From the NCBI RefSeq assembly GCF_024199925.1, contig NZ_JANADR010000001.1:1984001-2048000 (forward strand): a stretch of DNA of 64,000 nt, read 5' to 3'. Position numbers and translations under genes: made by a program. The notes beneath the pieces were generated by a model. That model saw only the letters and a list, made by a program, of their open reading frames with translations, did no database searches and was not told the origin of the DNA. Positions 46,652 through 55,088 of the stretch are shown piece after piece; within the stretch, counting starts at the first letter, position 1, and each line of letters starts with the position of its first letter. This stretch comes from Bradyrhizobium sp. CCGUVB1N3. Its GTDB lineage: Bacteria; Pseudomonadota; Alphaproteobacteria; Rhizobiales; Xanthobacteraceae.

Positions 46652-46716
46652 GTCATTCCGGGGCGATGCGACGGGACCGCGCTAGGCGCGGCCCGGAGCA
46701 TCGAACCCGGAATGAC
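46652..46716. repeat. Palindromic intergenic element (gtcattccggg type)
   Basis: Perfect 11-base arms GTCATTCCGGG (46652-46662) and CCCGGAATGAC (46706-46716), with gatgc/gcatc inside. The same outer arm recurs at 59951-59963, so the two are copies of one element family. Confidence 0.75.
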
Positions 46717-46740
46717 GGCCTGGCGGCTTGTGAGCCGCAC

Positions 46741-47232
46741 TCACCCCTTCGCCGCCTCGACATGGGCGGCAAGCTTGTCCAGCGTCTGGTAGCCGAGCTC
46801 GACGGCACCGAAGCCGATCACGGTCTCGCGCTGCGCGGCCGTCGGGTGCAGTTGCCGCAGCGTCAGCACGGTCTTGTCGCCGTGGGCATCGAAGGTGACT
46901 GTCATGCGGAACATGCCGGGGTCCTCGTCCTCGTCGACGCCGTGATTGACCTCGATCAGCCGCGGCTTGTCGATGCGCAGGAAGCGCATGCGGTTCGGAT
47001 AGACCGTGCCGTCAGGCCCGATCATGTCGAAACGCCAGACCCCGCCGACGCGGACGTCGATTTCCTTGGTCTCGGTCCTGAAGCCCGCCGGCCCGAACCA
47101 TTGCGGCAGATGCTTTGGGTCGGACCACGCCTCGAACACCAGCTCGCGCGGCGCGTCGATCACACGCGACAGCACGATCTCGCGATCGAGCGACCATTGC
47201 GACAGAGCGGGGTTGGCAGAACTCGTCATCAC
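46741..47232 (-). CDS. SRPBCC (AHSA1-like) domain protein
   Basis: Protein of 163 residues with the Aha1/START-like pattern: DREIVLSRVIDAPRELVFEAWSDPKHLPQWFGP, GGVWRFDMIGPDG, and a C-terminal amphipathic helix (GYQTLDKLAAHVEA). The hydrophobic cavity fold binds small lipophilic ligands; the specific role is unknown. Its start overlaps the ArsR stop by four bases, a very common ArsR-SRPBCC operon. Confidence 0.88.
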   Translation of the reverse strand: MMTSSANPALSQWSLDREIVLSRVIDAPRELVFEAWSDPKHLPQWFGPAGFRTETKEIDVRVGGVWRFDMIGPDGTVYPNRMRFLRIDKPRLIEVNHGVDEDEDPGMFRMTVTFDAHGDKTVLTLRQLHPTAAQRETVIGFGAVELGYQTLDKLAAHVEAAKG

Positions 47233-47618
47233 TCAGCACCTTTCCGTTTGGTTGTTCGGGACGGCCGCTTGGCAGCTGCCCTCTCCTTCTCTTTCTTCAG
47301 CGTCATCACATAGGCCTCGACGCGGTCGAGGCGCGCTTCCCAGATCGCCCGTTGCTGCTGGAGCCAATCCTCCGCGCCCGCCATCGCGTCCGGCCGCAGC
47401 CGGCAGGTGCGCACGCGTCCGAACTTTTCGGACACGACGAGGCCACTCTCCTCGAGCACGCGGATGTGCTTCATGAAGCTCGGCAGCGCCATTGCAAAGG
47501 GATCGGCAAGCTCGCCGACCGACGCCTCGCCGGCGCACAGCCGCATCACGATCGCCCTGCGCGTCGGGTCGGACAGCGCGCCGAAGACCTGGTCGAGTCG
47601 GGACAATTGGTTAGCCAT
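47229..47618 (-). CDS. ArsR-family transcriptional regulator
   Basis: Protein of 129 residues with a winged helix-turn-helix (LSDPTRRAIVMRLCAGEASVGELADPFAMALPSFMKHIRVLEESGLV, about 14-60) and a basic C-terminal tail (KKEKERAAAKRPSRTTKRK). It lacks metal-binding CxC motifs, so it is the SRPBCC-linked type rather than an arsenic sensor. I use the ATG at 47618, which lies inside an 18-base palindrome, consistent with autoregulation of the ArsR-SRPBCC operon. Confidence 0.88.
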   Translation of the reverse strand: MANQLSRLDQVFGALSDPTRRAIVMRLCAGEASVGELADPFAMALPSFMKHIRVLEESGLVVSEKFGRVRTCRLRPDAMAGAEDWLQQQRAIWEARLDRVEAYVMTLKKEKERAAAKRPSRTTKRKGAE

Positions 47619-47627
47619 ACGGCTAAC
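47610..47627. promoter_or_regulatory. ArsR operator palindrome over the start codon
   Basis: GTTAGCC (47610-47616) and GGCTAAC (47621-47627) form a perfect 7-base inverted repeat around ATAC. A further half-site gttagcc occurs at about 47659-47665. This is a typical size and place for an autoregulatory ArsR site. Confidence 0.6.
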
Positions 47628-47790
47628 TATAGATGGAGCGCCGAACGCCGTCAATGATTGTTAGCCGCTTAGCTTAGTTTCTTTGCCACCGTGGACGGGT
47701 GGAACCGTCCCCGCGCAATCGTGAATTGGGATGCGCGACATTTGCCGATAAGAGTGAAACGGGGGCGCATCGAACTGATCATCAGACTAC

Positions 47791-48954
47791 GTGCATCCTC
47801 TTGCTCCCTCATCACGCCCAGCCATCAGCCGGCGGTTCCTTGCCAGGGCCGCGCTGCTGCCATTTGCACTTGGTTTCGCCCGCGCTGCCAACGCGGACTC
47901 CGACATGATCCCGATGTTGCGGGACGTCGTGGCCACAGAGCTCGCGCCGACGGCGACGCCGGATCATCCCGGCGGCCTCGCCGCCGCGCTCTATGCGGGC
48001 CGTCACGTCGACTTCTTCAACTACGGCTTCGCCGACGACGCCACCAGGCGTCCGGTCACATCGGACACGCTGTTCAACCTCGCCTCCTTGCGAAAGACTT
48101 TTGAGGCGACGCTGGTCGCGCTCGGGGTGCGCCGCGGCGAATTGCGGCTCGACGAGCACGTGGCGGCGTATCTGCCCGAACTCGACGGCAATTATATCCG
48201 CCGTGTCACGATCGGCGAGCTCGTCACGCATACATCCGGCCTGCTGCTGCCGACGGATCATCCGCCCTGGCCGAACGAGTCGTTCAGCCTCGGCGAGTTC
48301 CTCGATATGCTCAACGCCTGGACGCCGCCGCAGGGCATCGAGCCCGGCAAGCAGCGCATCTACACCCATGCCGGTTACGTGCTGCTCGTGCTCGAGCGCC
48401 GCTATCGCGTCCCGATCAGCGAGCTGATCGCAAACCGAATCCTGAAGCCGCTCGGCATGACCTCGACATTCGTGCCGGAGCGCACGCCCGACAATCGCGC
48501 GATGTTGAGTGATGCGCAGATGGCGCGCGCCGTGCAGGGCTATTCGGATCAGGGCACGCCGATCGGAGCGCCCGGCAATCAGCAGAGCTATTTCGACTTT
48601 CCGGGCACCGGCCAGATGTTCTCGTCCGCGCGCGACCTCGCGACCTTCGTCGCGGCCTGCGCGGACGGCAGGTTGATCGAGCCCGAGCTGGGCGAGGCCA
48701 TCCGGATGACGCAGCACGAGAGCTTCCCCGTCGACGAGAAATTCGGCCAGGCCATGGCTTGGGAGACCGTGCATCTCGACGGTGTGACGGTGCTCGACAA
48801 GCCGGGCGGACTCAACAACACCTCCGGCTATATCGGCCTCGTGCCCACACGAAGGCTCGGCATCGTCCTGCTCGCCAATCGCGGCGAATATCCGCACGAG
48901 ATCGCGCGCTACAAGATCCTGCCGGCGCTGGCGCGGCTGGTCGCATCGCGATGA
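47791..48954 (+). CDS. Secreted serine hydrolase, class C beta-lactamase-like
   Basis: Protein of 387 residues. The N-terminus (ISRRFLARAALLPFALGFARAANA) looks like a Tat signal. The active-site S99-x-x-K102 is in NLASLRKTF, THTSGLL follows, the second motif is YTH instead of the usual Y-x-N, and the third is DKPGG instead of KTG. The fold covers beta-lactamases, DD-peptidases and esterases; with these altered motifs I would not predict antibiotic resistance. The start is GTG at 47791 with no good ribosome site. Confidence 0.8.
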   Translation: MHPLAPSSRPAISRRFLARAALLPFALGFARAANADSDMIPMLRDVVATELAPTATPDHPGGLAAALYAGRHVDFFNYGFADDATRRPVTSDTLFNLASLRKTFEATLVALGVRRGELRLDEHVAAYLPELDGNYIRRVTIGELVTHTSGLLLPTDHPPWPNESFSLGEFLDMLNAWTPPQGIEPGKQRIYTHAGYVLLVLERRYRVPISELIANRILKPLGMTSTFVPERTPDNRAMLSDAQMARAVQGYSDQGTPIGAPGNQQSYFDFPGTGQMFSSARDLATFVAACADGRLIEPELGEAIRMTQHESFPVDEKFGQAMAWETVHLDGVTVLDKPGGLNNTSGYIGLVPTRRLGIVLLANRGEYPHEIARYKILPALARLVASR

Positions 48955-48968
48955 GACGCCGGAAAGAG

Positions 48969-48992
48969 AAAGCCCCGGCTGAGCCGGGCTTT
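48969..48992. terminator. Bidirectional hairpin terminator
   Basis: AAAGCCC-CGGC and GCCGGGCTTT pair with one bulged C across a short loop at 48980-48982; A and T tracts flank the stem on both strands. It sits between the convergent hydrolase and outer-membrane protein genes. Confidence 0.75.
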
Positions 48993-49016
48993 CGTCAGAT
49001 CCGCTCCTGCGGACGC

Positions 49017-49856
49017 TCAGTACCTGGCGACGACCGGGCCGCCGAACTTGTAGTTCACGCCGACGCGGACGATGTTCGACTTGAGATCGACCGAATGGGT
49101 GAAAGTCTGGGCGGGCATCGGAAAGGCGGCGCCGCCGAAGGGCGCCGTGAGATTGTTGCTGGTCATGCTGGCGCGACCGAGATCGACATAGAGATATTCG
49201 GCCTTCAAGGACCAGCCGTTGCCGACCGCGTATTCGCCACCGAGGCCCGCGGTCCAGCCGACGCGCGTGTCACGGATCGCGCCGGATTCGGTCGCCGACG
49301 CGAACGTATCGGTGAAGGTGAAATTGGCCTTCACGTCGGCGATCGCGGCGCCGCCGGTGGCGTAGATCAGCCAGTTCGGCGTGGCGAGGAAGCCGACGCG
49401 GCCGCGGATGGTAGCCAGCCAATCAGCCGAGACCGAGGAGTTGACTGTGAAGCTGCTAAATGTGCAGCAAGGATACACCGCCGAGCCGCTCGCGCTGCCC
49501 TTGAAGCCGAAATAGTTGATGTCGCCTTCGAGGCCGAACACCGCATTGTTGACTTGCCAGTTGTAGCCGGCCGTGAAGCCGCCGGTCACACTGGAGCTGT
49601 TGATATGCTGCGCGCCTACGGTGCCGATGGCGGTCACGCTCGAATCCGCGAAGTAAGTGGCCACCGGGAATAGGGTCGTCGTGCTCGGATCCGAACTGCC
49701 CCACTGCCCGCCGACGTTGCCGCCGATGTAGAAGCCCGTCCAGTTGTAGACCGGCGCCATCGCAGGTGCCTTGGTGTAGCTCGGCGCGAGATCCGCCGCG
49801 AACGCGGACGCGGTTCCAAACAGAGCCAGCGAAAGGGCCAGGGCAATTTTCTTCAT
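49017..49856 (-). CDS. Outer-membrane beta-barrel protein (Omp25/RopB-like)
   Basis: Protein of 279 residues. Signal peptide MKKIALALSLALFGTASAFA (1-20), then ADLAPSYTKAPAMAPVYNWTGFYIGGNVGGQWG, the hallmark N-terminus of rhizobial Omp25-like porins. Alternating strands follow and the C-terminus is NYKFGGPVVARY, ending in an aromatic residue as barrel proteins do for BAM recognition. GGAG six bases before 49856 fixes the start. It is probably a structural outer-membrane protein; no partner genes. Confidence 0.9.
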   Translation of the reverse strand: MKKIALALSLALFGTASAFAADLAPSYTKAPAMAPVYNWTGFYIGGNVGGQWGSSDPSTTTLFPVATYFADSSVTAIGTVGAQHINSSSVTGGFTAGYNWQVNNAVFGLEGDINYFGFKGSASGSAVYPCCTFSSFTVNSSVSADWLATIRGRVGFLATPNWLIYATGGAAIADVKANFTFTDTFASATESGAIRDTRVGWTAGLGGEYAVGNGWSLKAEYLYVDLGRASMTSNNLTAPFGGAAFPMPAQTFTHSVDLKSNIVRVGVNYKFGGPVVARY

Positions 49857-50139
49857 TTCAATCTCCAGCTCTTCGTGCGAGCGGTGTCGCGTCCCAAAGC
49901 ATCCGGCCGGAAGCGTCCGGCGCAAGATCGGGAATAATCTCCGCGCGTGCGGCCGTCTTGTTCTGCGGCGAACTTCGTTTGGACTGCGGCGAACTCTTGG
50001 GATCATTGCGCGACGGCTGTTGCCGATCCGGCACATTCCAGTGCCGCCCACGCCAATCGCACCACGCCCGCGGCGACAATCCGGCGCGCAAAGCCAGACG
50101 TCGCCGGCAAGTTCGAATTGGCTCGAGGCGCCCGCAGCC

Positions 50140-50844
50140 TCACACCGACCGCGTCAGCCCGCCATCGACGCGGAGGTTCTGCCCGGTGATGTAGGCGGCG
50201 CCATCGGAGGCGAGGAACGAGATCGTCGCGGCGATCTCCTCGACCTTGCCATAGCGCCGCATCGGCACGCTGTCGCGACGCGCGTCCGTCGCCGGCAGAC
50301 TGTCGATCCAGCCCGGCAGCACGTTGTTCATGCGGATGTTGTCGGCGGCATAGGTATCGGTGAAGATCTTGGTGAAGGCCGCAAGGCCGGCGCGGAACAC
50401 CGCCGAGGTCGGAAACATCGCGCTCGGCTCGAACGCCCAGGCGGTCGAGATATTGATGATCGCACCCTGCTTCTGTGCCTGCATGATCGGCGTGACCAGC
50501 CGCGTTGGGCGGATCACGTTCAAGAGATAGGTGTCCATGCCGGCGTGCCACTGCTCGTCCGTGATCTCGACGATCGGCGCGCGCGGCCCGTGGCCGGCGC
50601 TGTTGACGAGCACGTCGATGCGCCCCCACTCCGCCATGGCGCCATCGACCAGGCGCTTGAGGTCGTCGTTGGACTTGTTCGAGCCGGTGATGCCGAGCCC
50701 GCCGAGCTCGTTCGCAAGCGCCTCACCCTTGCCGGAGGAGGACAGGATCGCGACGCGAAACCCGTCGGCAGCAAGCCGCCGTGCGGCGCCCGCCCCCATG
50801 CCGCTACCGCCTGCGGTGACGAGTGCGACCTTCTCTGCTGCCAT
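50140..50844 (-). CDS. SDR-like protein lacking the Tyr/Lys catalytic pair
   Basis: Protein of 234 residues with an intact cofactor end (VTAGGSGMGAGAA, NSAGHG, N110) and a catalytic-type Ser (S133 in NIST). Where Tyr-x-x-x-Lys should stand, the sequence reads PTSAVFRAG, with Ser147 and Arg151 in place of Tyr and Lys. The C-terminus is ordinary for SDRs (ITGQNLRVDGG). It probably binds NAD(P) but is catalytically altered or inactive. A conserved sub-family with this change cannot be excluded. It has no operon partner. Confidence 0.82.
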   Translation of the reverse strand: MAAEKVALVTAGGSGMGAGAARRLAADGFRVAILSSSGKGEALANELGGLGITGSNKSNDDLKRLVDGAMAEWGRIDVLVNSAGHGPRAPIVEITDEQWHAGMDTYLLNVIRPTRLVTPIMQAQKQGAIINISTAWAFEPSAMFPTSAVFRAGLAAFTKIFTDTYAADNIRMNNVLPGWIDSLPATDARRDSVPMRRYGKVEEIAATISFLASDGAAYITGQNLRVDGGLTRSV

Positions 50845-50956
50845 GTTGATCCCCGGCTGTTGTCATGACTTGGCTGTCAAGACTCGGCGACAGGTTTATG
50901 CGCCGCCCGTCCGGACGTATAGTCCGATCATGAGGCCCTGCACACGATGATTGACC

Positions 50957-51796
50957 ATGGGTGATCTGCAAATCCGCACCATGCGCGCCGACGACATCGT
51001 GCTCGCCGCCAACTGGGCGGCGGCCGAAGGCTGGAATCCGGGTTTTTCGGATGCCGCCTGCTTCGCCGTCGTCGACCCCTCAGGCTTTCTCATCGGCGAG
51101 ATCGACCGCACACCGGTCGCCACCGTCTCCTGCGTCAATTACGATGATCGCTTCGCATTCCTCGGCTTCTACATCGTGCGCAGCGAGCTGCGCGGCCGCG
51201 GCTACGGCTTGCGCATCTGGAACGCGGCGATTGCGCATGCGGGCGCGCGCGTGATCGGGCTCGACGGCGTCGTCGCACAGCAGGACAATTACAGAAAATC
51301 CGGCTTTGCGCTCGCCTACGCCAACATCCGCTATGGCGGCACCATCGCGGCACCGCCCCAGCCTGCCGGCATCATCGCGCTCGACAAAATTCCGCCAGCG
51401 CTGCTGGAGGCGGACGACGCCACCGTCTTCCCCGCCCCGCGCAGCGCCTTCCTGCGCGCCTGGGTCGGCGCGCCCGGCCATATCGGCCGCGCGCTGCTGC
51501 GCGAAGGCAAGCTCGCCGGATGGGGCGTGATCCGCCCCTGCCGGCACGGTCACAAGATCGGCCCGCTGGTCGCCGACGACCGCGCCGGCGCGGAGGTCAT
51601 CATGCAGGCGCTGCTCGCCGGCGCAGGTGGAGGCGAGGTTTTTCTCGACGTCGCCGGCGTCAACCGCGAGGCGATTGCGCTGGCGGAAAGCTTTGGCCTT
51701 ACGCCGACCTTCGAGACGGCGCGCATGTATACGGGCGCCATCCCGCCGCTACGGCTGGACCGTCTGTTCGGCGTAACCAGCTTCGAGCTCGGCTAG
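50957..51796 (+). CDS. GNAT N-acetyltransferase with second C-terminal domain
   Basis: Protein of 279 residues. The N-terminal GNAT fold (about 3-130) has the acetyl-CoA loop RSELRGRGYGLRIWNAA. The C-terminal half (about 145-279: GPLVADDRAGAEVIMQALL, FLDVAGVNREAIALAESFGLTPTFETARMYTG) is the second acetyltransferase-like domain found in YitH/Acetyltransf_18 proteins. Acceptor unknown. The ATG at 50957 is preferred to the TTG at 50951. It is divergent from the SDR-like gene. Confidence 0.85.
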   Translation: MGDLQIRTMRADDIVLAANWAAAEGWNPGFSDAACFAVVDPSGFLIGEIDRTPVATVSCVNYDDRFAFLGFYIVRSELRGRGYGLRIWNAAIAHAGARVIGLDGVVAQQDNYRKSGFALAYANIRYGGTIAAPPQPAGIIALDKIPPALLEADDATVFPAPRSAFLRAWVGAPGHIGRALLREGKLAGWGVIRPCRHGHKIGPLVADDRAGAEVIMQALLAGAGGGEVFLDVAGVNREAIALAESFGLTPTFETARMYTGAIPPLRLDRLFGVTSFELG

Positions 51797-51820
51797 CGTT
51801 TTGCCGGCCTGCATCGATCC

Positions 51821-51839
51821 GATCTGCGCAATCTGTTCC
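51821..51839 (+). repeat. 19-base direct repeat, copy 1
   Basis: GATCTGCGCAATCTGTTCC, repeated at 52114-52132 with one mismatch. The two copies lie 293 bases apart and flank the small membrane ORF. Confidence 0.6.
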
Positions 51840-51949
51840 ACACGCGGGCAGCCCGTTTCGCGCTATGGTCCGCTCGATTGATCACCGGCCTGACCTTCGT
51901 GCCAGGATCGGCAAAAATGATTGCAAGGCGGGGTTACCCATTGTGCGGC

Positions 51950-52066
51950 ATGATTCAGGATAACCACGCCAAGACGCCAGATTTCTGGCGGGGCTACGTC
52001 ATTGCTGGCGTGGTCCTCGGCGTGATCCTGGTGCTCGAGCTGATCGCGTCGATCTGGCTGGGGTGA
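51950..52066 (+). CDS. Very small single-span membrane protein, tentative
   Basis: A 38-residue reading (MIQDNHAKTPDFWRGYVIAG..., longer from 51878) with one strong hydrophobic helix (about residues 16-36) ending IASIWLG. No family recognised and no clear ribosome site. It is supported only by its membrane-protein-like composition and its position between two direct repeats. Confidence 0.35.
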   Translation: MIQDNHAKTPDFWRGYVIAGVVLGVILVLELIASIWLG

Positions 52067-52113
52067 AGGGGCTCGCGACCGCCGGTTGGCGACAAGCGAA
52101 TCCGATCCAGCGC

Positions 52114-52132
52114 GATCTGCGCAAACTGTTCC
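52114..52132 (+). repeat. 19-base direct repeat, copy 2
   Basis: GATCTGCGCAAACTGTTCC, 18 of 19 bases identical to 51821-51839 and in the same orientation. Confidence 0.6.
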
Positions 52133-52242
52133 GTGTGGCCAAAGCGGCGCAGCGATATTGATCGACGGCATAGCCGATGTTGCGGGCTATTCGAAGACGA
52201 CTCTTTTCACGTTCTTATTTCAATGATTTCAGAGAAGCTCAG

Positions 52243-52560
52243 ATGACCGACGTCAGGACCAAAGGCCGTTCCAATCCCACGACAGCCAACGCGCTACCTC
52301 GTCCGACGCTCGCCTATGTGGCGCTGCTGGCGGTGGCGATCGCCTATGGGCTGCACGCCCTCTTCATCTCCGGCCCCGCCATGCGCGAGGCCGCCCAGGC
52401 CCAACTGGAGCAGATCATTGCGGACGAGGACCGCGACGTCTGCGGTCAGTTCGGGATCCGCCCGGGCACGTCGCAGTTCGCCACGTGCAGCAACGAGCTC
52501 GCGATCGTCAGGCAGAAGCAGTCGGACCGCGATCGCGCCGCGGCCGAAGGCATTCTCTGA
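52243..52560 (+). CDS. Small membrane-anchored protein, unknown function
   Basis: Protein of 105 residues: a polar N-terminus of about 22 residues, one hydrophobic helix (about 24-45, LAYVALLAVAIAYGLHALFI), then an acidic soluble domain with two cysteines (DVCGQFGIRPGTSQFATCSNEL) that may form a disulfide, implying a periplasmic location. The spacing of the two cysteines around PGT resembles that in other short periplasmic alphaproteobacterial proteins of unknown role. It is convergent with the following gene. Confidence 0.6.
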   Translation: MTDVRTKGRSNPTTANALPRPTLAYVALLAVAIAYGLHALFISGPAMREAAQAQLEQIIADEDRDVCGQFGIRPGTSQFATCSNELAIVRQKQSDRDRAAAEGIL

Positions 52561-52572
52561 GCCGAAGCGCGC

Positions 52573-53007
52573 TCAGTAGCAGCGCATGATGTTGACGGTC
52601 TGCTCGCCGCCGCGGCCGGGCACCGTCACGGTCTCCGACGGGCAGCTCGGCACATAGGGCCGATCCGACGGCACGACGTTCGGCGGATAGCGGTGAGCCC
52701 AGTCCCAGGGCACGTCATAGGTGTAGGTGTAGCGGACGTCGTTGGCGACCGGCGGCTGGGCCATCTCGGGGGCATAGGAGTCGCTCGTGGAAGGCTCGTA
52801 GTAGAAGCCGCCGCCGCCCGGCCAGGAAACAAACGAATTTCGGCGATGGAACCGCGCCGACGGCGCGATCGGCGGATGGACGGCGGCCGGTGCTCCGACC
52901 ACGCCATGGGGCGCGGCGCCCGATCTCGCAAAACTGTTGCTGGTGGCAAGAAGCAGCGCGGCTGCGCTTAGCGAGGCGAGCAACGCCCCATATGATCTAT
53001 ACGTCAT
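52573..53007 (-). CDS. Small secreted protein, unknown function
   Basis: Protein of 144 residues from the ATG at 53007 (a GTG at 53019 would add four). The signal peptide ends near SFA-RSG (about 27). The mature chain is rich in Pro, Tyr and Ser (YYEPSTSDSYAPEM, YTYTYDVPWDWAHRYPP) with two cysteines near the end (PSCPSETV, MRCY) likely paired by a disulfide. Pro/Tyr-rich composition suggests a surface or envelope protein. No family recognised. Confidence 0.6.
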   Translation of the reverse strand: MTYRSYGALLASLSAAALLLATSNSFARSGAAPHGVVGAPAAVHPPIAPSARFHRRNSFVSWPGGGGFYYEPSTSDSYAPEMAQPPVANDVRYTYTYDVPWDWAHRYPPNVVPSDRPYVPSCPSETVTVPGRGGEQTVNIMRCY

Positions 53008-53019
53008 GGTACGCACCAA

Positions 53020-53645
53020 CTGGTTTGGCCTGCGATGCAGCTCCCCACCAGCACGCTAGGCCGGGCCGTCGGCCCCCCGCAAACCTATAATTAATTGTTG
53101 GTTAAGGCACGGGATTAACGGGGCGGTTCCCGCCCCCGCCCTGCCAAAGCGTCATGATCCCGACCGTCACGGCTCGCACGCGCGGGACGACCATCGAGGC
53201 GAGGTATGGCGGCCCCGTGAGCTCCGTTGCGCTGTCGCGCGTCACGCCAGGGCGCACGTCGCGGAACCTGCGGCAAGTGCACTCACATTTCCCAAATTTC
53301 AGATGTTGCGTGACATTTAAAGCACATGAGGGAACCTGGTTCGCGCACGCAGGTGGTCCTCCCTACGGTGTTACCCATTCGCGTTTTGCAATTCGTTTCT
53401 GACGACTTATCTGCTTCAACATATTTACACGTTGATTGCAGAATCGCTCCGAGCCGAAAATCGGACTCGCGAGAGCACAATTGAGCTTTTGGTTTTGTTG
53501 CGATGAAGGCGTTTTTGTCTGACTTGGAAGCCGACGTCCGTCGAGAGAGCCGATACGAAAATTTGCTAGGGCCGCCGTTCCACACCGTTCGGAGGTGTGG
53601 CGGGAGCCTCATGGCGAGTCACTTGCAGTGACAATCCCTAACGGA
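53020..53645. other. Gap without a supported gene
   Basis: About 620 bases, visibly more A/T-rich than its surroundings in 53300-53550. Frames on both strands lack family features. It may hold the Crp/Fnr promoter or a small RNA, but nothing specific can be named. Confidence 0.5.
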
Positions 53646-54395
53646 ATGGACAACCGCCTTCTGAGAATATTGCCGCGAGCCGACCTTGATCTGCTCGCGC
53701 CCGAGCTCGAGAAGGTCGCGCTCAACCAGGATGTGATCCTCTCGCAAGCGGGCGAGCGGATGGAGCATGTCTTCTTCCCTCATAGCGGCGCGATCTCGCT
53801 CATGATCGAGATGGCAAACGGACAGACGGTTGCCACTGCGTCAATCGGGCGCGAAGGTGCAATCGGCATACTCTCCGTGTTTGGACCGTCGCTTTCGGTG
53901 ATAACCGCCAACGTTCGTATGGCGGGAACCGCCTCGCGGATTCCGGCAGCGCGATTTCATGCTGCCTTTAGCCGGAGTCCCGCGATCCGGCAGGCGGTCC
54001 AGGTTCACATCACCTCGTTACTGACGCAGTTTCAACTTGGCGTGGCCTGCAATGCACTGCATCCGGTCGGAGCCCGGATGGCCCGCTGGCTGCTGCAACT
54101 GCGCGACTGCACCGATAGCGACATCCTCCCGCTCACTCAGGAGGCGCTGTCGCAGATGCTCGGTGTGCGACGAACCACAGTCACGCTCCTGATGCGCAAT
54201 CTGCGCGAGTCCGGAGCGATCCGATCCGATCGACGGGGCAAAATCGAGGTTGATCGACCGCGGCTCGCCGCCGCCGCGTGCGAATGCCACGCCAGCATGC
54301 GTCGCCAGATCGCGGAGATCTTCTCGGCGAGCGCGCCCCGGTCTCACGCCTGGGCCGTGCCGGCCAATGCAACGGACACGGACAAGGCCGTTTGA
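53646..54395 (+). CDS. Crp/Fnr-family transcriptional regulator
   Basis: Protein of 249 residues. An N-terminal cyclic-nucleotide-binding-like beta-barrel (about 10-125: DLDLLAPELEKVALNQDVILSQAGERMEHVFFPHSG) is followed by a C-terminal winged helix with LTQEALSQMLGVRRTTVTLLMRNLRESGAI. It has no Fnr-type cysteines in the N-terminus, so it is not an iron-sulfur oxygen sensor. The PHSG pattern is typical of the rhizobial branch with unknown ligand. GTG at 53628 is an alternative start. Confidence 0.85.
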   Translation: MDNRLLRILPRADLDLLAPELEKVALNQDVILSQAGERMEHVFFPHSGAISLMIEMANGQTVATASIGREGAIGILSVFGPSLSVITANVRMAGTASRIPAARFHAAFSRSPAIRQAVQVHITSLLTQFQLGVACNALHPVGARMARWLLQLRDCTDSDILPLTQEALSQMLGVRRTTVTLLMRNLRESGAIRSDRRGKIEVDRPRLAAAACECHASMRRQIAEIFSASAPRSHAWAVPANATDTDKAV

Positions 54396-54444
54396 GCGTT
54401 GCCGCGCGGCGCGCCTGGACTCGATCTGGATTTCCCGGCGTCGA

Positions 54445-54636
54445 CTATCTCGTGTCCGCCTGATGAGACGCAAATTTGGATTGCGTCTCCAGCTTGCCAA
54501 GCTCGTGCAGGACCTTGGCCACCTCGCGCAATTCATTGCGCGCGGGGCCCGGCTTCAGCCGTCGCGCTTCGTCAAGAAAATCCTTTGCCTGCAGCAGCAA
54601 CGTGGACACTTCACCGGAAACGTTCCTGTTCGCCAT
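54445..54636 (-). CDS. Small helical protein, unknown function
   Basis: Protein of 63 residues, almost entirely amphipathic helix (VSTLLLQAKDFLDEARRLKPGPARNELREVAKVLHELGKLE), cytoplasmic. AGGGG lies just upstream of the ATG. It resembles short conserved Bradyrhizobium proteins that I cannot assign a role. Confidence 0.6.
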   Translation of the reverse strand: MANRNVSGEVSTLLLQAKDFLDEARRLKPGPARNELREVAKVLHELGKLETQSKFASHQADTR

Positions 54637-54684
54637 GGTAGGCCCCCTATCACAATCGTCGATGACAGCGTGCGATGATCAGGC

Positions 54685-54888
54685 CTAAAGACCTGCGCCG
54701 CTGCGCGCACGGAGGCTCGGCTCGTCAACCCAGGCTTCCTGTGCGAACCAGGCGTGATCGACGGAGCAGATCGGACAACGGGTGCGTGCGAAAAACACCG
54801 CGCTGCACCGAAAGCGCTCGCGATCCGTCGCGATGCCGGTCGGGATCGCGCGTCCGGTTTGCGGGCATTTGACCATGAGCATACCCAT
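54685..54888 (-). CDS. Small zinc-ribbon-like protein
   Basis: Protein of 67 residues starting MGMLMVKCPQTGRAIPTGIATDRERF and later CPICSVDHAWFAQEAW. The paired C-P-x-T-G and C-P-x-C-x-x-x-H-x-W motifs look like a rudimentary zinc ribbon; short proteins of this pattern are frequent in Bradyrhizobium. A strong GAGGAGGAGG sits directly before the ATG at 54888, supporting real translation. Function unknown. Confidence 0.7.
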   Translation of the reverse strand: MGMLMVKCPQTGRAIPTGIATDRERFRCSAVFFARTRCPICSVDHAWFAQEAWVDEPSLRARSGAGL

Positions 54889-55088
54889 CTCTTCCTCCTC
54901 CTCGGAATCGACCTGATTATTGTTGGAGCAGGAACCAGCCGGTTGGATTGCGCCTCTTGTGTCGGTGCGTTGGGTTGGGGGGCATCACGCACCTTGCCAT
55001 CGTCTGATCACGCATGGTGTGGGTCCATGCGAGTGGCGGGGCTTGTTCCAACCGGCCGGATTGCTCTCCTCTGCGAACCGCGGACGGT

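Noticed and set aside
47791..48954. Reading the serine hydrolase as an AmpC resistance enzyme
   Set aside because: The second and third active-site motifs are altered (YTH, KPG); only the general serine-hydrolase fold is supported.
53370..53383. A 13-base match (acggtgttaccca) to part of tRNA-Leu, considered as a tRNA remnant
   Set aside because: No pairing arms around it and no match beyond 13 bases; expected by chance.
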